This document shows positions 1 to 10,695 of a stretch of 64,000 nucleotides of DNA, piece after piece (within the stretch, counting starts at the first letter, position 1; each line of letters begins with the position of its first letter). The notes under the pieces were generated by a model, which saw only the letters and a list, made by a program, of their open reading frames with translations, had not been told where the DNA came from and did not search any database. The stretch spans positions 3,965,501-4,029,500 of the forward strand of contig NZ_CP045298.1 of assembly GCF_009363115.1 (NCBI RefSeq), given 5' to 3'. Both the position numbers and the translations under genes were made by a program. This DNA is from Paenibacillus brasilensis. GTDB lineage: Bacteria; Bacillota; Bacilli; Paenibacillales; Paenibacillaceae.

Positions 1-2
1 CC

Positions 3-278
3 GTGGTCGTGTATGTACGCAATTCCGGTCCGTTGATTCCCAGGGAAAAATGGGAGATGATTTTCGAGCCGTTTGCTACCTTGAGCCGTGATCGTTCCCG
101 TCAGGATAGCGGTACGGGGCTTGGACTTCCTCTGGCGCGCAGACTGGCGGAGCGCATGGGTGGAGAGCTGCATCTTACGGCCTCGGGCGATGGTGCGATA
201 GAGGATGCCAACGAAAATGGGCAAGGGAATGAATTTTCGCTTAAGCTGCCTTTGTTGGTTTCCGATAGCTCGCTGTAA
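3..278 (+). CDS. Sensor histidine kinase, C-terminal ATPase end (partial)
   Basis: This is the last 91 codons of a two-component sensor kinase whose start lies outside the window. The visible part is the HATPase_c domain: an F box (WEMIFEPF, residues 17-24), a G2 box (GTGLGLPLA, from residue 37) and the closing GGEL segment. It would bind ATP to phosphorylate the dimerisation-domain histidine, which is not visible. Its response regulator should lie upstream of base 1. Nothing about the stimulus can be read from this fragment. Confidence 0.85.
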   Translation: MVVYVRNSGPLIPREKWEMIFEPFATLSRDRSRQDSGTGLGLPLARRLAERMGGELHLTASGDGAIEDANENGQGNEFSLKLPLLVSDSSL

Positions 279-405
279 ACGGACTAATTGTTAGCTATAA
301 AGATAGAAATGCATTTTGTTTACAACTTGGAAACAATCCGATGTATTCATGAGACGTTAAGGTATTAAGCTGGGGATATCGTGAACAAGGAGGTCGTATG
401 ACGAC

Positions 406-1587
406 ATGATAAAGAAAAACAGAATGAACCATGTTCAAAAGAACGGCGTCCCTTGTGGCGATCATCCCCGAGCATGGCTTTTCCGACACAGAATCACGGG
501 ACTGCTCACGACGAGCGCAATAGCTCTTGTATTGCTCAGTGCTTGCAGAATGAACGACGCAGGGGAAGCCAAACCATCGTCTGGTACGAAGCCGGGACAA
601 CAGCTAACGGTGATTGACACCGATGCAGCCCGGCAACAGGTAACGGACGAGCTGGTGGTATCGTCCATCGACAAGCTGGGAGATGTCTACGCGAGGTCTT
701 GGTTAAGCGACGAAGAACTGATTGTGGAGAGACAGACCCGGCTGTTGATTCATAATGTAAAGACAGGCAAGGAACGGGCTTTGCTACCGGATCGCAAGGC
801 TCCGCAATTGCTGGCTGTTGTATCACCGGATCAGCGCCATGTCTTTTTTACCGAGGGCAGCACCAGCAGTAAATATGTTATCCGGGGCTATATACTTGAA
901 TTAAGCAGCGGTAAGGTTACACCGGTAGGTAAGCTGGATATGTCTAACGAAGTAAGCTGGGGGGATAAAGAACATCTGATTACAGGTGCACCGGACGGCA
1001 AAATATATCTGATCGGTCTGGACGGCAAGGCCAAAAAAATGAATTTTCAAGACCCGAACCGCTCTGAGCTGATCGCTCATGTCGAAAAAGTAGGGAACGC
1101 CATATTTTATACAGGCCATGATAAGCAAGGGGATCCGGTGCTGAATCGGTTCACCATCGACCACCCTCAAGCTGTAACCATTGCGAATGGCGCTATGTCC
1201 TTTGCCGTGTCTCCCGACGGTAAATGGATTGCAATTGAAAAGCGAAAATGGAACACATCCGAACCTGCCCGCATGGTCATTTTGAATGGCCAGGGTCAAG
1301 AGAAGGGGACTGTCGGTCAAGGGACTTTAATGAGCCGTGGAAGCTGGTCCAGCGACGGGTCCAAACTGGCTTTTTCCATTTACGATGAGGATCAGCAGGG
1401 GATGAGAGGGTTGTATGTGTTTGATCAGTCTACGGGGAAAACAACTCCGGTCACGACCAACATCCAATCCTATGACAGTCCTACAGTATGGAGCCCGTCA
1501 GCTCGGTTCTTATCCATGTACCAGAATATTTCCGAAGGTGGAAAACAGCTGAATCAAAGCTACATCGTTCAATTTAAGGAAAAGTAA
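406..1587 (+). CDS. Putative lipoprotein with WD40/TolB-like beta-propeller
   Basis: A 393-residue protein with a long basic leader, a hydrophobic stretch (about residues 31-46) and a lipobox-like LLSAC, so it is probably tethered outside the membrane. The body has repeated blade-like segments with DGKW, SSDGSKL and SPDQRH signatures, as in TolB or PD40-type propellers, which usually act as binding platforms. The chosen ATG is 12 bases after AAGGAGG (387-393). An ATG at 398 with the same site stops after three codons. It stands alone, about 130 bp after the kinase, and ends at a shared bidirectional terminator. The ligand is unknown. Confidence 0.6.
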   Translation: MIKKNRMNHVQKNGVPCGDHPRAWLFRHRITGLLTTSAIALVLLSACRMNDAGEAKPSSGTKPGQQLTVIDTDAARQQVTDELVVSSIDKLGDVYARSWLSDEELIVERQTRLLIHNVKTGKERALLPDRKAPQLLAVVSPDQRHVFFTEGSTSSKYVIRGYILELSSGKVTPVGKLDMSNEVSWGDKEHLITGAPDGKIYLIGLDGKAKKMNFQDPNRSELIAHVEKVGNAIFYTGHDKQGDPVLNRFTIDHPQAVTIANGAMSFAVSPDGKWIAIEKRKWNTSEPARMVILNGQGQEKGTVGQGTLMSRGSWSSDGSKLAFSIYDEDQQGMRGLYVFDQSTGKTTPVTTNIQSYDSPTVWSPSARFLSMYQNISEGGKQLNQSYIVQFKEK

Positions 1588-1594
1588 TAAAAAA

Positions 1595-1627
1595 AAGGTG
1601 CACATCCGCTGTCCCGGACTGCACCTT
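1595..1627. terminator. Bidirectional terminator between the lipoprotein gene and spoVR
   Basis: An 8-bp perfect stem (AAGGTGCA / TGCACCTT) with A-rich sequence before and T-rich sequence after it. It lies between two convergent genes and can serve both. Confidence 0.8.
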
Positions 1628-1650
1628 ATCTTTAAATCATACCAAACTGG

Positions 1651-3096
1651 CTACACAAACTTGCGATGATGCTTTTTGCCATCGTATGAAAATAGGGCAA
1701 GCTTGCCCTCAACCATCGTTTCCAGATGAACGGCACGGCCCCACAGTTGATACACATATGGGAGTGTGCGCTCCATATATTTTAAATCCAGCTCAATGCC
1801 CTCATACTGGTGCTTCAGCTTCAGCTCGCCTGTATGCTGATAATCGCCGTCCTCGACGACGATATAAGGGGAACCCCCATTCACGCGCGAAAATACTAGC
1901 TGATCCCGTATGTTTTCCCAGGACTTATCGGTGATTTTCCAATCTGGTCCGCGTTTCTCAAACACATATAGATCCAAATCCTCCGTCAGTTTTTTGGTCA
2001 TGTAATTGCGTATAAAAGAGGTGTCTGAGTCAAACTCCCGTACCTCGAACATTTTAGCGCGTCCTTCGCCCGGTTTGCGCCCTTGTCGCTCCTGTTCTTC
2101 ACGGGTTGGGTTATCCCATCGCTTTTCAATATCCTCAAATATTTTAAGCCCCAAATAGTACGGATTCAGGCTTTGCTTGGAAGGCTGTACGACAGAAGCA
2201 TTCAGCATCGCAAATTCAACGGTTTCATCCCCGGTCAAATCCAGTTCCCTGACAATTCGTTGATGCCAATAGGAGGCCCAGCCTTCATTCATGATTTTTG
2301 TCTCCATTTGCGGCCAAAAATACAGCATTTCGTCCCGCAGCATCGTCATAATATCCCGCTGCCAGTCCTCCAGCACCTCTGAGAATTCCTGAATAAACCA
2401 GACGATATCCTTCTCCGGTTCTGGTGGGAACTGTCGAATCTGGGTGCCTTCGCTTTCCGTCGAATCCGGCTGTGGCTTCACCGTATCCAGTGACCACAGA
2501 TCATCATAAGGCCCAGGGGGACGCTGGTGCTTTCCAGGTTCTTTCTGCTCGCGGATTTTGAGCTCCATGTAGCGTTGTTTATCCAGATGCCTTGGTTTGA
2601 TGAGCTGTGGATCAACATGCTCTTGTATCGCCAGTACAGAGTCAATGAAGGATTCCACGGCCTTTGAGCCGTATTCCATTTCATAGCTGCTGATTCGATC
2701 TGCGGTGGCGGACATACTCTCCACCATATTGCGGTTGGAAGCTGAGAAGCGGGCGTTATGCTTGAAAAAATCACAGTGTGCCAGCACATGGGCGACAATC
2801 AATTTATTTTGCACCAAAGAATTTCCTTCCAGCAGGAAGGCATAGCAGGGATTGGAGTTGATGACCAGCTCATAGATTTTGCTCAATCCAAAATCGTACT
2901 GCATCTTCATCTTGTGAAATGTTTTTCCAAAACTCCAGTGGCTGAAGCGTGTGGGCATCCCATAGGCCCCGAACGTGTATACAATATCCGCCGGACAAAT
3001 CTCATACCGCATCGGATAGTAGTCGAGCCCGAATCCATCTGCAATCTCCATTATTTCTGATATCGCATATTCCAGCTCCTTCTGGTCGGTGCTCAT
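1651..3096 (-). CDS. spoVR: SpoVR family sporulation protein
   Basis: A 481-residue protein of the SpoVR/YcgB family, needed for proper spore cortex formation in Bacillus; its biochemical activity is not settled. The family's N-terminal region is clear ([11 protein letters not shown], then HWSFGK and the histidine-rich [10 protein letters not shown]), with the conserved [17 protein letters not shown] segment in the middle. Length is close to the family norm. Its ATG overlaps the stop of yhbH by four bases (ATGA), so the two are cotranscribed and probably translationally coupled. Expression during sporulation is inferred from the family. Confidence 0.93.
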   Translation of the reverse strand: MSTDQKELEYAISEIMEIADGFGLDYYPMRYEICPADIVYTFGAYGMPTRFSHWSFGKTFHKMKMQYDFGLSKIYELVINSNPCYAFLLEGNSLVQNKLIVAHVLAHCDFFKHNARFSASNRNMVESMSATADRISSYEMEYGSKAVESFIDSVLAIQEHVDPQLIKPRHLDKQRYMELKIREQKEPGKHQRPPGPYDDLWSLDTVKPQPDSTESEGTQIRQFPPEPEKDIVWFIQEFSEVLEDWQRDIMTMLRDEMLYFWPQMETKIMNEGWASYWHQRIVRELDLTGDETVEFAMLNASVVQPSKQSLNPYYLGLKIFEDIEKRWDNPTREEQERQGRKPGEGRAKMFEVREFDSDTSFIRNYMTKKLTEDLDLYVFEKRGPDWKITDKSWENIRDQLVFSRVNGGSPYIVVEDGDYQHTGELKLKHQYEGIELDLKYMERTLPYVYQLWGRAVHLETMVEGKLALFSYDGKKHHRKFV

Positions 3097-4259
3097 CCCA
3101 CCGTTCCCCCTTCCCGTTTGCGAAAAAAGGTACGTAAGGCTTGATATACCTCACCTTTTTCCTTAATGACATAATACATAAACTGATCCTTTTTAATGTT
3201 CTTGTAGGCTGACATCAGCGTGCTGCTGCGGTTATATTGATTCACTTCTCCATAACCAAACATATTGCTCCGCTTTATAAGTTCCTCGATTAGCTTTACA
3301 CACCGTTCGTTGTCCGAGGTCAGGTTATCACCATCCGAGAAATGGAAGGGATAAATATTATAACTGGAAGGAGGATAGCGCTTGTCAATAATCTCCAGCG
3401 CCTTCAAATAGGCAGAAGAGCAGATCGTGCCGCCACTTTCTCCGCGGGTAAAAAATTCTTCCTCCGTAACCTCCTTAGCCTCGGTATGATGCGCAAGAAA
3501 GACAATTTCCACCTTTTCATACTGACGACGCAAAAAGCGGGTCATCCAGAAAAAGAAGCTGCGGGCGCAATACTTTTCAAAAGATCCCATCGAGCCTGAT
3601 GTATCCATCATGGCTATAATCACTGCATTGGATTGGGGAATGGTTTTCTCTTCCCATGTTTTATAGCGGAGATCGTCCGGACTGATATGATGTATGCCTG
3701 GATTGCCCTCGCGAGCATTGCGACGCAAATTTTCGAGAATGGTTCGCTTCTTGTCAATGTTCGCCTGCATACCTTTTTTACGTATATCATTGAACACGAT
3801 AGATTTAACCTCGATTTGATCCTTATCTTTTTGCTGCAAATGCGGCAATTCCATTTCCTCAAACAGCATATCTTCCAGCTCTTCTATACTAACTTCCGTT
3901 TCCACAATATCGTGTCCTGGCTGATCGCCAGCTTTCTCGCCTTTGCCTGGCTTCTGGGATGCAGGATCACGTCCGATGACATCTCCCACCTGACTGTCGC
4001 CATCCCCTTGGCCCACATGCTTCTGCTTTTGATAATTATAAATGAAACGATATTCGTCCAGACTGCGAATCGGCACTTTAATAATCTGCTGACCGTCTGA
4101 CATGATAATATTTTCTTCCGTAATCAGATCAGGCAGATTTTGCTTAATCACATCTTTGACCTTCTGCTGATGACGTTGCTGGTCCTGGTACCCTTTGCGA
4201 TGCAGCGACCAATCTTCGCGGGATACGACGAATGAATATGGCTGACGTGGTTCCGGCAT
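3093..4259 (-). CDS. yhbH: YhbH/DUF444 sporulation protein with VWA domain
   Basis: About 388 residues from the preferred ATG at 4259, which has GGGGGTG seven bases upstream; an in-frame ATG at 4286 lacks a site. The C-terminal half is a von Willebrand A-like domain with a MIDAS-type MMDTSGSMG motif. The N-terminal half is charged and low in hydrophobics. In Bacilli, yhbH, spoVR and the serine kinase gene prkA form a sporulation and stress module; prkA is not in this window. It is directly upstream of spoVR with a four-base overlap. Confidence 0.92.
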   Translation of the reverse strand: MPEPRQPYSFVVSREDWSLHRKGYQDQQRHQQKVKDVIKQNLPDLITEENIIMSDGQQIIKVPIRSLDEYRFIYNYQKQKHVGQGDGDSQVGDVIGRDPASQKPGKGEKAGDQPGHDIVETEVSIEELEDMLFEEMELPHLQQKDKDQIEVKSIVFNDIRKKGMQANIDKKRTILENLRRNAREGNPGIHHISPDDLRYKTWEEKTIPQSNAVIIAMMDTSGSMGSFEKYCARSFFFWMTRFLRRQYEKVEIVFLAHHTEAKEVTEEEFFTRGESGGTICSSAYLKALEIIDKRYPPSSYNIYPFHFSDGDNLTSDNERCVKLIEELIKRSNMFGYGEVNQYNRSSTLMSAYKNIKKDQFMYYVIKEKGEVYQALRTFFRKREGGTVG

Positions 4260-4548
4260 TGTTAGGCACCCCCCAAGTGGATACACGGCACAGTTTGGCC
4301 TTGTTGGTTATTAAGTATATTCACGGGGATGTACGATATGTGATGGAACTCGATTTTAAATCGTGAATGTCATGGAATAAGTAAAGCACAGAATTTACGA
4401 CAAAATCCTGCCAAAAAATCGATATGTTGATTTTTTTAAACAAACAGTACAATACAGTCATAAAAATACTTGTTTTGTTAAATATGAGAGGAAAGGATAT
4501 CTTATAAGGATTATTGTAAGGATATGATTTAATGAAGGGGTTGAGATA

Positions 4549-5241
4549 TTGGAACACATACTGGATTGTCACGGTGTTATAAAAAAATATGGGAAGAAAA
4601 AGGCTCTGGATTCGTTAACGCTTTCCATTAAGCCCGGCACTATTTTAGGACTTCTTGGTCCAAATGGCGCAGGGAAAACAACACTAATGAAATTAATTGT
4701 CTCTCTGCTTAGGAATTATAAAGGTGATATACGTATTAATGGTTCCAAACCTAGTTTTGAAACGAAGAAGATCGTTTCTTACCTTCCTGACAGGGAATTT
4801 CTTTATCAATGGATGAACGTTGAGCAATCCATTGCGTTTTTTGATCATTCATTCGTTGATTTTGAACGTGATAAAGCCTACCACATGGTAAAGTCATTGG
4901 GCTTGAATGTGAATGACAAAATTAAATCTTTATCCAAAGGAATGCAAGAAAGGTTAAGTATTTCCTTGGCTTTTGCAAGAAAAGCGAAGCTGTATGTCCT
5001 TGATGAACCCTTGGCCGCTGTAGATCCTTCAACACGGGATAAGATTATACAAATTATAATTGAAAATTTTGATCCAACCAGTGCGATTATTATCAGTACT
5101 CATCTCATTAATGATGTTGAAAAATTATTTACTGATGTAGCGTTTGTGAATGATGGGAAAGTTCTGTTACAGGGGAATGTACAAGAAATAAAAAATGAAT
5201 ATAAACAATCTATAGAAGAAATATTTAAATCCATGGTCTAA
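4549..5241 (+). CDS. ABC transporter ATP-binding protein of a RiPP cluster
   Basis: A 230-residue ABC ATPase. Walker A is GPNGAGKTT (about residue 38), the signature is LSKGMQERL, and Walker B is LYVLDEPLAAVDP, followed by the H-loop in STHLIND. It starts at a TTG eight bases after AAGGGG. The sequence resembles ATPases of bacteriocin immunity or export transporters that pair with a separate ABC-2 type permease; the likely partner is the membrane protein at 6764-7543. It is the first gene of an AT-rich operon ahead of the radical SAM maturase, so a role in producer immunity or export is inferred. Confidence 0.88.
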   Translation: MEHILDCHGVIKKYGKKKALDSLTLSIKPGTILGLLGPNGAGKTTLMKLIVSLLRNYKGDIRINGSKPSFETKKIVSYLPDREFLYQWMNVEQSIAFFDHSFVDFERDKAYHMVKSLGLNVNDKIKSLSKGMQERLSISLAFARKAKLYVLDEPLAAVDPSTRDKIIQIIIENFDPTSAIIISTHLINDVEKLFTDVAFVNDGKVLLQGNVQEIKNEYKQSIEEIFKSMV

Positions 5242-5260
5242 GAATAAGGGAGGATTAATC

Positions 5261-6551
5261 TTGCAAATTTCATCTTACAACGAGTACTTGCTATTGGATA
5301 AACTGATGGAGAAAAATATTTAATTTACAACAGCTTATCAAGTGGTTTTGGAGAAATACATAAAGAGTTATATAATGCTTTTGTCCAAAAAGGCCTCAAT
5401 TATCTTGCCAATTGTATTGAAAAGATCGGTTATTGCAAGGTAAGTTCATATATAATGAGCCCATAAATGAATTGGATCAAATGGAGAATAGATTCAATGA
5501 AACAAGATACCAGAATCAAACGTTGAACCTTACGATTTTACCCACCTTCAGCTGTAATTTTAGATGTTCATATTGTTTTGAAAATTTGACTTCTAAATCA
5601 GGTAAGAGTTCTTTTTCTCAAAAAATACAAAATGAAATTTTGACTTTTATAGAAGAGTCTATTAAAAAGCTAAATATTAAACGCATTGTTGTGAACTGGA
5701 CAGGTGGAGAGCCATTACTTGAATTTAAAAAAATCACTATTCTTATGGAACGGATTAACTTGATTGCCGATGAAAATAAAATAAATGTTGCTCACTTCAT
5801 GGTAAGCAATGGTTACTTGCTCACTGTCGAACGAGCTAAGATATTAAGTGAGTTAGGTGTTCAAAGGATTCAAATCACAATAGATGGATCAAAAGCAAGT
5901 CACGATCAAAGAAGAATATTGGCTAATAAAGAGGGAACTTTTGATAAAATAATGAAAAATATTGAACACTCATGTGATTTTATTCACATTATGCTTCGAA
6001 CAAATGTAGATTTGAATAATATTCAATCTATGGATGAGTATATGGAGTATATGGGAGGACAAATATTTAAAAAAAAGGTGAGTATTTATTTTTCTGCAAC
6101 TACTGAATATAGCGCGGGTGGGTGTGTCAGCAATAGTTCTTGTTATGCAAATAAAGATTTTTCAAAAGTGATATTGAAACTATACGAGAAGGCATTAGAA
6201 AAAAACTTGAATATTTCTTATTATCCTCAATATGAGCCTGTGGCTTGTGCTGCAATTGCAGCTAATTCTATTGTTATTCAGCCTGACGGCGACATTCAGA
6301 AGTGCTGGAATACCGTTGGAAATAATGAGTATTTAGTAGGTCATATTAGTGGGAGTTTTAGTATGGATCAGCTTAATTCTAATAGATGGCTTGATTATTC
6401 GCCTTATAAATTTGAGAAATGTAGAAGCTGCAATGTTCTACCATTATGTGGTGGCGGGTGTGCTCAACAGGCATTTGAAAGTGAAGAGAAGCAGCCTGTA
6501 TGCAGGGAATTTAAATATAATTTAGAAGAGATGCTTGAGTCTAATTTATGA
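5261..6551 (+). CDS. Radical SAM/SPASM peptide maturase, N-terminus frameshifted
   Basis: The catalytic part (5433-6551) is intact: a CNFRCSYC radical SAM cluster motif (CxxxCxxC), a GGEPLL segment, and a C-terminal SPASM region with CRSCNVLPLCGGGC and a later cysteine, typical of enzymes that crosslink ribosomal peptides. The expected N-terminal domain is present but split. A TTG start at 5261, seven bases after AAGGGAGG, reads 20 codons to a stop at 5321. The next frame continues from 5317 to 5464, and the third takes over near 5420. Restoring one base in each of two A/T runs gives one continuous protein of about 430 residues. Either two sequencing deletions or a real pseudogene. Confidence 0.85.
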
Positions 6552-6598
6552 ATTAAAATGATTTGATAGAACACTATAATAAAAGGAGGCGAGCTACT

Positions 6599-6694
6599 AT
6601 GCGGTGGATCGTACAACCCCAACAGGTTAAAAATTCAGTAACTCCTGCGTTTTGTCTTGTAGATAATGGGCGTTCTTGTGTTTGGTTTGGCTAA
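6599..6694 (+). CDS. Candidate RiPP precursor peptide (31 residues, two cysteines)
   Basis: A short gene 48 bp after the maturase, with a strong site (AAAAGGAGG, 6581-6589) ten bases before ATG. The product begins MRWIVQPQQVK and ends with a core-like tail CLVDNGRSCVWFG, with cysteines at positions 19 and 27. Place, size, ribosome site and cysteine content fit the substrate of the adjacent radical SAM/SPASM enzyme, which could form thioether or carbon-carbon crosslinks. The N-terminus recalls short Cys-containing peptides linked to clostridial radical SAM maturases (Clo7bot type), from memory only. No double-glycine leader is visible and no peptidase gene is nearby. Confidence 0.65.
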   Translation: MRWIVQPQQVKNSVTPAFCLVDNGRSCVWFG

Positions 6695-6710
6695 AGTTCT
6701 TATGTGTTTA

Positions 6711-6737
6711 CCGCCTGTTTCTTTATTGGACAGGCGG
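6711..6737 (+). promoter_or_regulatory. Stem-loop between precursor and permease genes
   Basis: An 8-bp perfect stem (CCGCCTGT / ACAGGCGG) with an 11-base loop, 16 bp after the precursor stop. It has no T run, so it looks more like an attenuator or an mRNA-stabilising hairpin than a full terminator. Such elements often let a precursor be made in excess over its transporters. Confidence 0.55.
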
Positions 6738-6763
6738 ATAAATTATTTGAAAAGGGGATCATT

Positions 6764-7543
6764 ATGTTACTTTCTCATATATTCAAAGTGGAAGTCAAAA
6801 GGCATTTCACAGTGTTTGCGGTATTAACGATCTTAAGTGGTATATCTAGCCTTCATTTTTTATTAAATCATAATCAGGAACTTGCCTTTACTTATTTGCT
6901 AATCAATATGGTTATTGGAATATTGTTGCCCATCTATATCTTTATGGATTACTATAATGAGTTTTTTATAGGTAAAATGACACTTAATCATATGTTACCG
7001 ATTAAAACATCCCATCTTTTCTTGATTAAATCAATCGTTTTTTTAATAGGAATTATGATGGTATGGGGCGCGACTCTTATTGAAATTTTCTTCAACCCTC
7101 AGGGCTTATATCATGCGCGTGTTATGCATTCAACTAATCTTTTGGAATGTATTTTGTATTTATTTGCTTCCAAGTTTTTTGGTATGTTAAGTGGATTAGC
7201 ATTGATGGGATTTGCTATTTCTTTAGCAAAATGGATGAGTAAAAAGGTCGCTACAGGTCATGTATTAATGGCGGGGACTATTATTGCTGTCATCGGGATT
7301 CAATTTACTCTTATTAGAAAAGGGGCATGGCATTACGCTCTTGGTACCTCCTCATTGGAATCGTTTAAACAGTATGCTAATATGCTCTCGGTCAGTATCT
7401 TTTCCAATCAACCAACTTTTCCTGATATCAGTGAAACCATTAATTGGAATTCAGTTGTAATGAATCTCATAGTTTTCATAATTACAGGCAGTTTAGCCGC
7501 ATTGATGTTGAATTCTAAAAAATATGAAGTGTACGGTAAATAG
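6764..7543 (+). CDS. ABC-2 type membrane permease of the RiPP cluster
   Basis: About 259 residues from ATG 6764, which follows GAAAAGGGG; an in-frame ATG at 6704 lies in the stem-loop and is less likely. About six hydrophobic segments span the protein, with the pattern of ABC-2 permeases of lantibiotic-type immunity or export systems (a cytoplasmic start, paired helices, a long central loop, and a C-terminal helix). It has no ATPase domain, so it probably uses the ATPase at 4549-5241. No close family was recognised by name. Confidence 0.65.
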   Translation: MLLSHIFKVEVKRHFTVFAVLTILSGISSLHFLLNHNQELAFTYLLINMVIGILLPIYIFMDYYNEFFIGKMTLNHMLPIKTSHLFLIKSIVFLIGIMMVWGATLIEIFFNPQGLYHARVMHSTNLLECILYLFASKFFGMLSGLALMGFAISLAKWMSKKVATGHVLMAGTIIAVIGIQFTLIRKGAWHYALGTSSLESFKQYANMLSVSIFSNQPTFPDISETINWNSVVMNLIVFIITGSLAALMLNSKKYEVYGK

Positions 7544-7720
7544 TTATGATTTTTTATTTGTAGTAGGCAACCTGATAGATATAAAAAAACTATCCTAATC
7601 ATAGAAAATCAATCTGCTTGGCACATTATACACTGAATTTATTGAAAAAAGCACACAAATAGATTGGAGCCATCTAAGGCATAATTCATGTGGAACATGC
7701 TAAAAAATGGAGGCAGGGGA

Positions 7721-9441
7721 ATGACTTCGTATTTATTTAAACATAAGTATAAGTTATGTGCCGCTATTTTTATGATCAGTCTCGCTAGTCTGCTTGACAT
7801 CTATTTGGCCTTTATATTTAAAAGTTTAATATACAGCGTGATATCACAGGCGGAAAAACAATTTATTTCTGTTGCTTTGATTGCTCTAAGTTTTATTATT
7901 GTAAGTTCTTTTATAAAGCTGCTTTCTCATTTATTACAAGCTTCGTATCTTCGCAAAACCATGTTGTTTTTTAAAGAAAGCGTTTTTCAACATATTTTAT
8001 ACAAGAGTCATACTCAATTTACTTCCAGTCATAGTCAAAATACATTTCAATCATGAGTAATGACATTAAAATGATTGAAGATGATTTTTTGAAAAATTTG
8101 TTTTCTTTAATTAACACAGCGGTTTCGTTTTTAGCAGCACTTTTTGCGATGTTTGTTTTAAGTCCTAGTATTGTTGTTATGTTACTCGTCATGACGCTAA
8201 TATCTATTTTTATCCCACGTATGTTTGAAAAAAGAATTAGGTCTGATAAAAAAAATATCGCGAATGCTCTAGAGAAGTTTACGATTAAAATGAATGATAT
8301 TTTTTCTGGGTTTGCAGTTATTAAAAGTTATGGAGTAGAACACCATTTAGAGCAACAATTTCAGCAGAGTAATAAGGCTGTAGAAGATAATAAATACTTA
8401 TTTTTTAAATTAAATGCTTTTGTCAGCTCGCTGAGTGATGTATTTGGAGGGATTATGTTTATTTCTGTATTTTTAATTGGCAGTTTTTTATCTATCCGAG
8501 GCGCTATTACATTAGGTACTATGATTGCTTGTGTACAGTTAACCAATAAAATTGTTAATCCAGTATATATGAGCATTCAATACATTACTCAAATCAGATC
8601 ATTGCGTGATATTTCGACTAAAGTGTTAGAGATGATGGATGTTGAACATGCAAGTATCGAATACATAAATAAAACATCAATTGATCATTCTGTTTGTCTA
8701 ACTGATGTATCCTTTGGTTATGCTGAAAATCATTTGAACTTATGTAATATTAACATGAAACTAAATAAAGGAGAAAAGTATGCTCTTGTGGGACCCAGTG
8801 GATCTGGAAAATCTACTTTGATCAAGCTTCTAATGAAGCAATATCATAATTATGAAGGAATTATTAATGTAGATGATTTGAATTTAAAGTTCATATCTGC
8901 TGAGGATTGGTGTCGGCTAGAATCGGTTGTACATCAGGATGTATTTTTATTTGATAGTAGTATTCGAGAAAATATTACAATGTATCAATCATTTCCAGAT
9001 GAAGTGCTTTCCAATGTGATACGTGCATCTGGACTTGATGAGCTAATCGACAAGTTACCTTATGGTTTGGATACACAGGTTGGGGAAAAAGGAGGGATGC
9101 TATCAGGTGGGGAAAAACAAAGAATTTCGATTGCCAGGACCTTAATTAGGCAAACTCCGTTATTACTTCTCGATGAAGCAACTTCATCTTTGGATAGTGA
9201 AACGGCGAATGCCATTGAAGAGGCAATACTAAGTCTGGAAGCTACTACATGCTTGATAGTGACACATCGTTTGTCTAGAGCTACATTACAGCACTATGAC
9301 AAGATATTTGTTATGGCCGATGGAAAAGTAGTAGAAAAAGGTTCTTTTAATCATTTGATAGAGAATGAAGGTTATTTTTATTATTTATATAAAATTGTAA
9401 ATGATACTTCGACAAACCAGGCACATCTTATATACACTTGA
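7721..9441 (+). CDS. ABC exporter (membrane domain plus ATPase), single frameshift
   Basis: A half-transporter of about 573 residues if the frame is repaired. It starts at ATG 7721, seven bases after GGAGG. The first frame ends at 8056 and the second opens at 8053. One missing A in the CAAAAT run near 8037 explains the break, because the reading then continues smoothly through SQKYISIMSND. The ATPase half has Walker A GPSGSGKST, signature LSGGEKQR and Walker B LLLLDEATS. There is no N-terminal C39 peptidase, so the leader must be removed by another protease. It probably exports the modified peptide. Confidence 0.85.
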
Positions 9442-9476
9442 TTTGGTTGTATTTAGTTTTTCACGGTCTTTAACAT

Positions 9477-9806
9477 CTAACCTCCCCACAATAGTCGAAC
9501 TACAGCCATACTCACAATACCGACAACGACGGTAGCCAGCAGATTTTTGCTCCATAATGCAGTCACCAGCGTAGGAAGGACAGCTATAAGCACTTGCCCA
9601 TTAAGAGTAACCGAATGTTCGGTTCGGACGAGCAGACTTTCCATTACGAGTGCTGTGAAAATACAAATGGGGATATAGGAAAGCCATTGTAGCACTGGCC
9701 TGGGCAGCTCCAGCTTTTGCAGCACGGCGAAGGGAATGATTCTTGGGATCGCCGTGACGATCATGCCGCCGATAATAATATACAGGACACTTGGATGAAT
9801 GTTCAT
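9477..9806 (-). CDS. azlD: AzlD-type branched-chain amino acid exporter subunit
   Basis: A 109-residue protein with about four hydrophobic helices, typical of the small AzlD subunit. The ATG at 9806 overlaps the azlC stop (ATGA), giving translational coupling. AzlCD exports branched-chain amino acids and toxic analogues such as 4-azaleucine. The conserved AIPRIIPF segment near the start and the size support the call. An in-frame upstream extension to 9911 runs inside azlC and was not used. Confidence 0.85.
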   Translation of the reverse strand: MNIHPSVLYIIIGGMIVTAIPRIIPFAVLQKLELPRPVLQWLSYIPICIFTALVMESLLVRTEHSVTLNGQVLIAVLPTLVTALWSKNLLATVVVGIVSMAVVRLLWGG

Positions 9807-10528
9807 TTGTCGGTTAACACTCCAATCGTTGCAGTGATCATCGTAGCTACAATGACCGCGATATGTGATGGCACCCACCAAGACAAAAGGTACATCAGAA
9901 CAGCCATACACACCACGAGCAGCAGACGGTGCTTGAGCTTGGAGGTCTGTACACTTTGGAGCTGGGAAATAAGCAGGGCAAGAAACATTGCTGGCAGGGC
10001 AAAATCCAGACCAAAGGCCTCTGGCCTGGAAATCCAGTTCCCGAGTATCCCTCCCGCCACGCAGGAAGCGATCCAGACAAGATATGCCGTTATATTAAGC
10101 CCGTTCATCCAGCGATCGCTTACCTGCCCGCCTTTAGCCAATTTGTCCGACGCTACCCCAAAGGATTCGTCTGTCAAAAGAACGCCGATGCCTATGTTTT
10201 TCCACAGTGAATATTTAGTAAAGTAAGGAGCCAGCGACGCACTTAATAGCAGGTGGCGGGCATTCACAATGAAGGTCGTTAAAATAATGACGGATGGAGG
10301 ACTGCCTGTAGCCAGCATGGAACACATAATAAACTGAGACGCTCCTGCGTATACAAGTGCTGACATCAAAGCAATTTCCATCGTGCTAACCCCGGATGAG
10401 GCCCCCACAATGCCTGCTGCGAACCCAATGCATACATACCCGAGCAGTGTAGGAATACAATCTTTAATCCCTTGTAAAAAGCTGAGTGAATCGGGCTCCG
10501 TTCTGCTCAACTCCGATGCTATGGACAT
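9803..10528 (-). CDS. azlC: AzlC-type branched-chain amino acid exporter
   Basis: About 241 residues with multiple membrane segments and the AzlC signature GYVCIGFAAGIVG followed by VYAGASQF. The ATG at 10528 follows GGGGGTAAGG by five bases; an upstream ATG at 10639 has no site. It is the large subunit of the AzlCD exporter and leads the azlCD pair. The cupin-XRE gene at 10696 is divergent and is the likely regulator. Confidence 0.9.
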   Translation of the reverse strand: MSIASELSRTEPDSLSFLQGIKDCIPTLLGYVCIGFAAGIVGASSGVSTMEIALMSALVYAGASQFIMCSMLATGSPPSVIILTTFIVNARHLLLSASLAPYFTKYSLWKNIGIGVLLTDESFGVASDKLAKGGQVSDRWMNGLNITAYLVWIASCVAGGILGNWISRPEAFGLDFALPAMFLALLISQLQSVQTSKLKHRLLLVVCMAVLMYLLSWWVPSHIAVIVATMITATIGVLTDK

Positions 10529-10695
10529 TTCAACCTTACCCCCAGTGTATAAATTTATAACAGTATACAACGGAAGCTCGAAACTAATCAATATATTATA
10601 CGTATGTATGTTATAGTGAATATCTCCTGTGGCGAACAAGCCGTCTTTTGTGTATTCTTCTTATATAGACTTTTCGATACGAGGAGGCACAGTCT

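Noticed and set aside
4321..4572. 83-codon minus-strand frame before the RiPP operon
   Set aside because: It has no ribosome site and covers the likely promoter region of the operon.
5433..6551. Radical SAM gene starting at TTG 5433 as a complete protein
   Set aside because: No ribosome site there, and the family's N-terminal domain is encoded upstream in two other frames.
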